This document shows, piece after piece, positions 1 to 10,200 of a stretch of 64,000 nucleotides of DNA. The translations under genes and the position numbers were made by a program. Within the stretch, counting starts at the first letter, position 1, and every line of letters begins with the position of its first letter. A model generated the notes under the pieces. That model worked only from the letters and a program-made list of their open reading frames with translations, ran no database searches and was not told the origin of the DNA. Source of the stretch: Ideonella sp. (lineage in GTDB: Bacteria > Pseudomonadota > Gammaproteobacteria > Burkholderiales > Burkholderiaceae_C); NCBI GenBank assembly GCA_016721465.1, contig JADKIA010000015.1, positions 62,001-126,000 on the forward strand, read 5' to 3'.

Positions 1-765
1 CCACCACGCCTGGTAGGCGGCCGCCCGCAGCGCCTGGAAGGCGGCGCCGGACAGCGTCTGGCCGCGCTCGCGGGAATGGTCGTTCTCCACCTCGTGGTCG
101 TCCCAGATCACCAGCCAGGGGAACGCGGCATGCGCAGCCTGCAGCGCCTCGTCCGACTTGTATTGCGCATAGCGCTCGCGGTATTGCGCCAGGGTGCGCA
201 ACAGCGGGCCGTCCACCCGGCGCAGCGCATCGGGTGGCGAGGGGTATTCGTAGATGTAGTCACCCAGGAACATCACCAGGTCCAGCGGCTGCGTGGCCAT
301 GTGGCGCCAGGCGGCGTAGTGGCCGTGGTCCCAGCGCTGGCAGCTGGCGATGGCGAACTGCAGTGTGGCGGCGGCGTCGTCGGCCGGTGCCGTGCGCGTG
401 CGCCCCGCCGGGCTGCGCTGTCCCAACGCACTGAAGCGGTACCAGTACCAGCGGCCCGGGCCCAGGGCCGAGGGCTCGGCGTGCACGCTGTGGGCCCACG
501 CGGCTTCGGCCGTCTCGGTGCCGCGCGCGACGATGTCGGTGAAGGCCTCGTCGTGCGACAGCTCCCATTGCACGGGCACGCTGGGTGGCAGGTCGATGCC
601 GGTCAATCGGGTCCACAGCACCAGGCGGTCGGCGCGGGGTTGGCCCGAGGCCACGCCCAGCGCGAAACGCGGCACGTCGGCGGCGCGCGCATGGCGCACG
701 AACAGCGGTGCCGCGAGCAGGCTGGCTGCGCCGGCTTGCAGCAGTTGGCGTCGTTGGGGGTTCAT
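1..765 (-). CDS. PhoD-like alkaline phosphatase/phosphodiesterase, partial (3' end outside window)
   Basis: The reverse strand reads from an ATG at 763-765 off the left edge without a stop, so about 255 N-terminal residues are visible. The N-terminus is a twin-arginine (Tat) type signal: an RRQLL motif near residues 5-9, a hydrophobic Ala/Leu stretch and a likely ARA cleavage site near residue 28. An Fn3-like N-domain follows, and then the metal-site motifs FLGDYIYEY and WDDHEVEND typical of PhoD-family secreted phosphatases/phosphodiesterases. The family binds Fe/Ca in the periplasm and releases phosphate from esters. The gene diverges from the acyl-CoA dehydrogenase at 943 across 177 nt. 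The family call is firm; the exact substrate cannot be read from the sequence. Confidence 0.85.
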   Translation of the reverse strand, partial: MNPQRRQLLQAGAASLLAAPLFVRHARAADVPRFALGVASGQPRADRLVLWTRLTGIDLPPSVPVQWELSHDEAFTDIVARGTETAEAAWAHSVHAEPSALGPGRWYWYRFSALGQRSPAGRTRTAPADDAAATLQFAIASCQRWDHGHYAAWRHMATQPLDLVMFLGDYIYEYPSPPDALRRVDGPLLRTLAQYRERYAQYKSDEALQAAHAAFPWLVIWDDHEVENDHSRERGQTLSGAAFQALRAAAYQAWW

Positions 766-910
766 GGGTGGAGTGTCCGACAGGCGGGCTCCCGTCCTTG
801 GATCGATCGGGCGCAGGGCGCCGAAATGCTGGCTCGCCACCACAGTTTGACCCACCTCAAGAGCAAGTGCAGGTTGCGCGAACGCGCGTGAATCCTGACG
901 TTCCGTTGGA

Positions 911-924
911 GCGACACTTGTCGC
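911..924. promoter_or_regulatory. Perfect inverted repeat upstream of the acyl-CoA dehydrogenase (possible operator)
   Basis: GCGACA-CT-TGTCGC is a perfect 6+6 palindrome ending 18 nt before the ATG at 943 and just ahead of its GGAGG ribosome site. Its size and position would suit a dimeric repressor such as a TetR-type protein. No regulator gene is adjacent, so the role is inferred only from symmetry and position. Confidence 0.3.
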
Positions 925-942
925 AAAGCAAGTGGAGGTGGT

Positions 943-2646
<1,704 letters not shown>

Positions 2647-2678
2647 ATCCGAACATCCAATCTCAAAGGAGGCCCGTC

Positions 2679-4265
2679 ATGGCCGACCTGAACACCAAGC
2701 CCGTGGCCATCGTCGGCATCGCGGCGATCATGCCGCAGGCCCCCGATGCGCAGACCTTCTGGTCCAACATCAAGCAGGGTCGCTATTCGGTCACGGACGT
2801 GCCGCCCGAGCGCTGGGACCCGGCGCTGTACTTCTCCAGCGATCACGCGGCGCCCGACAAGACCTATTCGAAGATCGGCGGCTGGGTGCGCGAGTTCCCC
2901 TGGGACCCGATCCGTTGGAAGCTGCCGATACCGCCCAAGGTGGCGGCGCAGATGGACATCGGGCAGCAATGGGCCGTGAGCGCGGCACGCTCGGCCTTGC
3001 TGGACGCCGGCTGGCCGAACTGGAAGACCGACCCCGACCGCGTGGCCGTGATCCTGGGCAACGCCATCGGCGGCGACAAGCACTACCGCTCGAGCATGCG
3101 CATCGAACTGCCCGAGGTGCTGCGCGGCCTGGAGCTTGCCCCCAGCATGGCCAGTGTGCCGGCGGCGCTGCGTGAACGCCTCATCGAAGAGACGCGGGCC
3201 GCATTCCATGCACGCACCTTCGAGATCAACGAAGACACCATGCCGGGCGAGCTGTCCAACGTGATGGCCGGCCGCGTGGCCAACCTGTTCAACCTGCGCG
3301 GCCCCAACTTCACCACCGACGCGGCCTGCGCTTCGGGCCTGGCCGCGTTGAACGCCGCCGTCGAGGGCCTGGTCGACCACCGCTTCGACGCGGCCGTCTC
3401 CGGCGGCGTCGACCGCAACATGAGCGTGGCCGGCTTCGTCAAGTTCTGCAAGATCGGTGCTCTGTCGGCCACCGGCACGCGGCCCTTCGACGCCGGCGCC
3501 GACGGCTTCGTGATGGGCGAAGGCGCGGCGCTGTTCGTGCTCAAGCGCCTGGAAGATGCCGAGCGCGACGGCGACCGCATCTACGCCGTCATCCTGGGCG
3601 TGGGCGGCTCCAGCGACGGCAAGGGCAAGGGCATCACGGCGCCCAATCCGGTGGGCCAGCGCCTGGCGGTGCAGCGGGCCTGGGAGCAGGCCGGCGCCGA
3701 CCCGGCCACCGTCTCGGCCATCGAAGCGCACGGCACCTCCACGCGGGTCGGCGACGCCGCTGAGCTCGAAAGCCTGACGGCCGTGTTCGGCGCCGCCGGC
3801 GCGCCGGTGCGCGGCGTGGCCCTCGGTTCGGTGAAGTCCAACATCGGCCACCTGAAGGCCGCCGCCGGCTCGGCCGGCATGTTCAAGATGGTGCGCAGCC
3901 TGCACGAGAAGGTGTTGACGCCGAGCCTGAACTTCCGCGATCCCAACCCCAACGTCGACTGGGACCGCTCGCCCTTCCGCGTCAACACCGCATTGCGCGA
4001 ATGGCCCACACCACCTTGCGGCGTGCGCCGCGGTGGCGTCAGCGCCTTTCGGCTTTGGCGGCACCAACTTCCACGTCGTGCTCGAAGAGCATGTGCCGGG
4101 CCGGTACCGGCCCGCGCCACGGTCCTTGCTTCGGCCAGGTGGCCGCGCCAGCCGTGCCGCGGTCCTGCCACCCGCCCGACCACCCCGGCCGCCGCCGCCA
4201 GGCGCCGTTGCGCGGCGCGCTGGTCCTGGGCGGCCGCGACGATGCCCACCTCGTGGCGCAACTGA
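2679..4265 (+). CDS. Ketosynthase (KS1) N-terminal piece of a PUFA-synthase-like megasynthase; frame broken near 4047
   Basis: AAAGGAGG precedes the ATG at 2679. Residues 1 to about 455 are a complete-looking beta-ketoacyl synthase of the PfaA/modular PKS type, with Cys217 (DAACASG), His351 (EAHGTST) and His391 (NIGHLKAAAG) as the catalytic triad. The conserved C-terminal motif GFGGTNFHVVLEE is present in the DNA but only after a +1 shift at about 4047-4050 (the T run in gccTTTcgg). This frame then runs to 4265 as a nonsense tail. A second +1 change between about 4095 and 4130 joins the AT-containing frame. The simplest reading is one gene, 2679-11596, with two small indels (sequencing error or recent mutation) in the KS-AT linker. 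If the indels are real, KS1 is made without its last conserved strand. Confidence 0.85.
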   Translation: MADLNTKPVAIVGIAAIMPQAPDAQTFWSNIKQGRYSVTDVPPERWDPALYFSSDHAAPDKTYSKIGGWVREFPWDPIRWKLPIPPKVAAQMDIGQQWAVSAARSALLDAGWPNWKTDPDRVAVILGNAIGGDKHYRSSMRIELPEVLRGLELAPSMASVPAALRERLIEETRAAFHARTFEINEDTMPGELSNVMAGRVANLFNLRGPNFTTDAACASGLAALNAAVEGLVDHRFDAAVSGGVDRNMSVAGFVKFCKIGALSATGTRPFDAGADGFVMGEGAALFVLKRLEDAERDGDRIYAVILGVGGSSDGKGKGITAPNPVGQRLAVQRAWEQAGADPATVSAIEAHGTSTRVGDAAELESLTAVFGAAGAPVRGVALGSVKSNIGHLKAAAGSAGMFKMVRSLHEKVLTPSLNFRDPNPNVDWDRSPFRVNTALREWPTPPCGVRRGGVSAFRLWRHQLPRRARRACAGPVPARATVLASARWPRQPCRGPATRPTTPAAAARRRCAARWSWAAATMPTSWRN

Positions 4266-7200
4266 ACCAGGCGCTGGCCGAAGCCAGGCCGGGCGCACCG
4301 GCCGTGGCCCGGCCCGGCCCGGCCGTGGGCGCGGCAGCCGTGCGCGCGGCGGTGGATTTCAGCGACGCGGCCGACCTGGTGGGCAAGCTCGACAAGCTCC
4401 TGAAAGCCTTTGCCAGCGGCAACCCGGCGGCCTTCCGCATGCTGCGCCAGCAAGGCGCGTTTGTCGGGCGCGGCCCGGCGCCGAAGGTGGCTTTCCTCTA
4501 CACCGGACAGGGCTCGCAGTACGCCAACATGCTGCGCGAACTGCGCGACCGCGAGCCCATCGTGGCCGCGGCATTCGAGCGCGCCGACGCGGTGATGAGC
4601 CCGATGCTCGGGCGAACGCTCAGCTCCTACATCTTCATCGATGGCCAGGACCCGGCCGCGGTGGCGCAGCTGGAAAAGCAGTTGCGCCAGACCGAGATCA
4701 CGCAGCCGGCCCTGCTGGCGGCCGACTCGGCGATGCACGAGCTGCTGGCCGCCTATGGCATGCGCCCCGACATGGTGATGGGCCACAGCCTGGGCGAATA
4801 CGGCGCGCTCATCGCGGCGGGATCGCTGAGCTTCGAGGCCGCGCTCGAGGCCGTCAGCGCACGAGGCCGCGAGATGGCTCAGCTGTCCATCGAAGACAAC
4901 GGCGCGATGGCCGCCGTCTCGGGCCCGCTGGCCGAGATCGAGCGCATCGTCACGCAAACGCCAGGCTACGTGGTGGTGGCCAACATCAACTCCACCACGC
5001 AGGCGGTCATTGGCGGTGCCACGGCGGCCGTCACCGCGGCCATCGAGGCTTTCACGGCGGCCGGCATGCAGGCGGTGCGCATCCCCGTCAGCCACGCCTT
5101 CCACACCACCATCGTTGCGCCCGCCGCCGTGCCGCTGAAGGCCACGCTGGCACGCCTGGGCATGCGCGCGCCGCGCATCCCGATGGTGGCCAACGTGACC
5201 GGCGCCTTCTATGCCACCGACACCAGCCCGCAGGCGATGGTCGAAATCCTGGGCCAACAGGTGGCCTCGCCCGTGCAGTTCGTCAAGGGCCTGCAAACGC
5301 TGTACGACGCCGGTGCGCGCGTGTTCGTCGAGGTCGGGCCCAAGCGGGCCTTGCACGGCTTTGTCGAAGACGTGTTCGGTGGCCAGGACGACGTGCTGGC
5401 ACTGTTCACCAACCACCCGAAGCAAGGCGACTTCGGCGCCTTCAACCAGGCCCTGTGTGGCCTGTGGGCCGCTGGCCTGGGCTTCGATGAGGCGACACTC
5501 GTCACGCCGCCGATCGCCTTGGTCGACACACCGCCGGTGCATGGCTCTGTGCCGGCCGCTGCGGTGGCCATTCGGCCCGCTGCGGCCACCGTCGCAGCCG
5601 CCGCCGTGCCGGCGCCCCGGATCGCGGCGCCCGTCGGCGGCGACGCTGCGGCCGACGACCGCATCGTGCAGCTGGGCCAACTGTTCGCCGGCTTCCTCGA
5701 ACAGGGCTTGCGCATCCATGGGGGCGCGCCTGCAGTGCAGCCGTCCGCGCTGCCGGCGGCGGCGGCAGTCGATCACTCGGCCGCCGAGCCGGTGGTCATC
5801 ACCGGCGCCGCGTTGGGCCTGCCCGGCGTCGAGCAGGTCTTCGACGACGGCAACATCGGCCGCATCCTGGCCGGCCAGCAAATGATCACCGCGCTGCCCG
5901 ACGCGGTGCGCCGGCGCATGGCCGACATGCACATCACGCGCCTGGTCAAGAAGGAGGCCGGCGGCGCGGAGTTCGAGGCCATCGACGACCCCTCGGAAGT
6001 CATCAAGCTCGCCGGCCGCCACGCGCCGCTGGACGTGGTGGCGCAGTTCGCCGTCGACACCGCCCGCGACGAGGCGCTGGACATCACCACGCGGCTCGCC
6101 ATCGGTGCGGGCCTGGACGCGCTGCGCGATGCCGGCATCCCGCTGGTGATGCGCTACAAGACCACCACGCTGGGCACCCAGTTGCCCGACCGCTGGGGCC
6201 TGCCCGACGCGCTGCGTGATCAAACCGGCGTCATCTTCGCCAGCGCCTTCCCGGGCTACAACCGCTTCGCCGAGGAGCTGGAGGGCTATGCCAGCGACCG
6301 CATGCGCCGCGAGCACCTGCTGGCGCTGGAGGGCGTGCGCGCCCGCATGTCGGGGCATGAAGCGGGTCTGGCAGAGATCGAGCGCCTGATCGCAGATCTG
6401 CGCGCCGCCATCGCGGCCCAGCCCTACAGCTTCGACCGCCGCTTCCTGTTCCGCGTGCTGGCGATGGGCCACTCGCAGTTCGCCGAGCTCATCGGCGCGC
6501 GTGGGCCGAACACGCAGATCAACGCCGCCTGTGCGTCCACCACGCAAGCGCTCGCGCTGGCCGAGGACTGGATCCGCGCCGGGCGCTGCCGCCACGTCAT
6601 CGTGGTTGCCGCCGACGACGCCACCGGCGACGCGCTGCTGCCGTGGATCACCAGCGGCTTCCTGGCCAGCGGCGCCGCCGCCACCGACGCGAAGGTGGAG
6701 GACGCGGCGACGCCGTTCGACCGCCGACGCCACGGCATGATCGTCGGCATGGGGGCGGCGGCCCTGGTCGTCGAGTCCGCCGATGCCGTGCGCGAGCGCG
6801 GCTTGAGGCCGATCTGCGAACTGCTGGGCGCGGTGACGACCAATTCGGCCTTCCACGGCACGCGCCTGGACCTGGAACACATCGGCGCCGTGATGGAAGC
6901 GGTGGTGCGCCAGGCCGAAGCGCGCGGCGTGCAACGTGCCGCGATGGCCGAGTCCACCGTCTTCGTCTCGCACGAGACCTACACGCCGGCCCGCGGCGGC
7001 TCGGCCTCGGCCGAGATCAGCGCCTTGCGCCATGTCTTCGGCGCGGCGGCCGAGCGCATCGTCATCACCAACACCAAGGGCTTCACCGGCCACGCCATGG
7101 GCGCGGGCATCGAGGACGTGGTGGCCGTCAAGACCCTGGAAACCGGCCTCGTGCCGCCGGTGCCCAACTACCGCGAACCCGACCCCGAGCTGGGCGTGCT

Positions 7201-10200
7201 CAACCTGTCGCGCGGCGGCAGTTACCCGGTGCACCACGCCCTGCGGCTGGCGGCCGGCTTCGGCTCGCAGATCGCGATGGCGCTGCTGCGCTGGACGCCG
7301 CTGGCCGACGGGCAACACCGCGCGCCGAACCAGCTGGGCCATGCCTACCGCGTGACCGACGCGTCCGCCTGGCAGCGCTGGCTGGATGGGTTGGCGGGCC
7401 ACGGCGCTGCGCGGCTCGAAGTGGATCACCGCAGGCTGCGCGTCGTCGACCGCGGCGCGCCCGTCGCGTCGTCCCACGAGTCCCACGTGGCCGTGCCCTA
7501 CCTGGGCCGCATGGGTGTGCCGGTGGCGTCGGCCGCCGTCGTGCCGCAGGCGGCGCCTGCCGCCCCGGTCGCCGAGCCGGTGGCTCCCACCACCAAGGCG
7601 CCCGACGGCGTGGCACCGGCGGCCCTGGCGGCTGCGGCGCCGCGAGCGTCGGCCACGGCAAGCTCGCCCGTGCCCGCGCCCGCGCCGGCAACCGATCCGG
7701 TGTTGGCGCAGGTGACCCTGATCGTGGCGCAGATGACCGGCTATCCGGCCGATCTGCTCGACCCGGACCTCGACCTCGAAGCCGACCTCGGCGTCGACAC
7801 CGTCAAGCAGGCCGAGGTGTTCGCCGCCGTGCGTGGCCACTACGGCCTGGAGCGCGATGCGAACCTGAAGTTGCGCGACTTCCCGACCCTGCGGCATGTG
7901 GCCGGCTGGGTGCGGCAGCGCGGCGGGCTGGGCATGGCCACCGTGCCGACCGTCGACATGGCTGCCCCGACCGGTGCCGCCATCGCGCCTGCAGCCACAC
8001 CGGGCCCGACCGCGGCGCCCGTGGTCAGCCCAAGCCCGGCGTCCGATGACGTGATGGCCCAGGTGACGGCGATCGTCGCGCAAATGACGGGCTACCCGGC
8101 CGACCTGCTGGACCCCGACCTCGACCTCGAGGCCGATCTCGGTGTCGACACGGTCAAGCAGGCGGAAGTGTTTGCCGCCGTGCGCGGCCACTACCAGTTG
8201 GAACGTGACCCGAACCTGAAGCTGCGCGACTTCCCCACGCTGCGGCATGTGGCCGGCTGGGTGCGTGAGCGCGGCGGCATGGGCGCGGCGCCTGCTGCGG
8301 CTGCCGTTGCCGCACCAGTGGCTGCCGTTGCGGCACCACCCGCCACTGCCCTTGCTGCGGCCCCGGCCGCGATACCGACGGCAGCGCCGGTGCCCGCGGC
8401 CGACGACGTGATGGCCCGCGTGACGGCCATCGTCGCCGAGATGACGGGTTATCCCGCCGACCTGCTGGAGCCCGACCTCGACCTCGAGGCCGACCTCGGC
8501 GTGGACACGGTCAAGCAGGCGGAGGTGTTCGCCGCCGTCCGGGGGCACTACCAGCTCGAACGCGACCCGAACCTGAAGCTGCGCGACTTCCCCACGCTGC
8601 GGCATGTGGCCGGCTGGGTGCGTGAGCGCGGCGGCATGGGCGCGGCGCCTGCTGCGGCTGCCGTTGCCGCACCAGTGGCTGCCGTTGCGGCACCACCCGC
8701 CACTGCCCTTGCGGCGGCCCCGGCCGCGATACCGACGGCAGCGCCGGTGCCCGCGACCGACGACGTGATGGCCCGCGTGACGGCCATCGTCGCCGAGATG
8801 ACGGGTTATCCCGCCGACCTGCTGGAGCCCGACCTCGACCTCGAAGCCGACCTCGGCGTGGACACGGTCAAGCAGGCGGAAGTGTTCGCCGCCGTTCGCG
8901 GGCACTACCAGCTCGAACGCGACCCGAACCTGAAGCTGCGCGACTTTCCCACCTTGCGGCACGTGGCCGGCTGGGTGCGGCAGCGCGCCGGTCTGGCGCT
9001 GCCTGCGCCTGGCGAGGCGACCGCCGCCAAAGCGTCACCCGCCATTGCTTCGCAAGCGCCGGACCTGGTGCAGGGTGACCTGCGCGCCATCGACGCATTG
9101 CCGCGCCGCGTGCCGATGCCAACGCTCCGCCCGGCGGCACCAAGCTGCCTGCCCACTGGCGTCGGCTTGTCCGGATCCCGCGTGGTCGTGGTGGCCGACG
9201 AAAGTGGTGTCGCCAAGGCCCTGGGCAAGCAACTCGGCAAGGCCGGCGCCCAGGTGCTCGGCCTGCCGGCCGGCGCGCCCACCGCCGAACTGCTGGCCAG
9301 CCTGGACGAGTGGCAGAAGCAGGGCCCGATTGCCGGCGTCTACTGGCTGCCAGCGCTGGACCCTGAAGGCGCACTCGACGACCTCGACGCCGCCGCCTGG
9401 CACGAGGCGCTGCGCTGCCGCGTGAAGGCGCTGTACGCCGTCATGCGCCAGCTCTACGACACGAGCCCGTTCCTGGTCGTGGCCACCCGGCTGGGTGGCT
9501 GCCATGGCTACGACGCGGCCGGCGCCATCAACCCACTGGGGGGTGCGGTGGTCGGCCTTGCCAAGTCGTACCGCAAGGAGCGGCCGCTGGCGCTGGTCAA
9601 GGCCGTCGACCTGGCGGCCGGGGCCAAGGCGGCCACGGTGGCCGAACAATTGATCGAGGAGACGCTGTTCGACCCCGGCTGCGTCGAGATCGGCCGCCTG
9701 GGCGAGCGGCGCTTCGGTGTCGCCTTTGTCGAGGTGCCGTTCCCGCCGCTCGGCGAAGACGGCCAGGTGGCGCCGGGCGATGGCCTGGTGCTCGGCCGCG
9801 AATCGGTCTTCGTGGTCACGGGTGCTGCCGGCAGCATCGTCTCGGCCATCACGGCCGACCTCGCCGCGGCCTCGGGTGGTGGCATCTTCCACCTGCTCGA
9901 CCTGACGCCCGCACCCGAGCGCAACGACCCCGACCTGGCGGCCTTCCGTGCCGACCGCGACGGCCTCAAGGCCACGCTCGCGGCACGCATGAAGGCCGCG
10001 GGTGAACGGCCCACGCCGGTGGCCATCGAGCGCGAACTCGCCCGCATCGAACGGCTCAGCGCCGCGCTCGGCGCGGTGCAGGCGATCGAGGCCACGGGGG
10101 GCAGCGCGCATTACCACGCGCTGGACCTGCGCGACGGCGCCGCGGTGGAAGCGGCGATCGCCGATGTGCGGCAACGCCACGGCCGCATCGATGTGCTGCT

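Noticed and set aside
3581..8962. 1793-codon open frame antisense to the synthase
   Set aside because: It is a shadow of the GC-rich third-position pattern of the real gene; its composition (His/Arg/Gly-rich) matches no protein family and no ribosome site is present.
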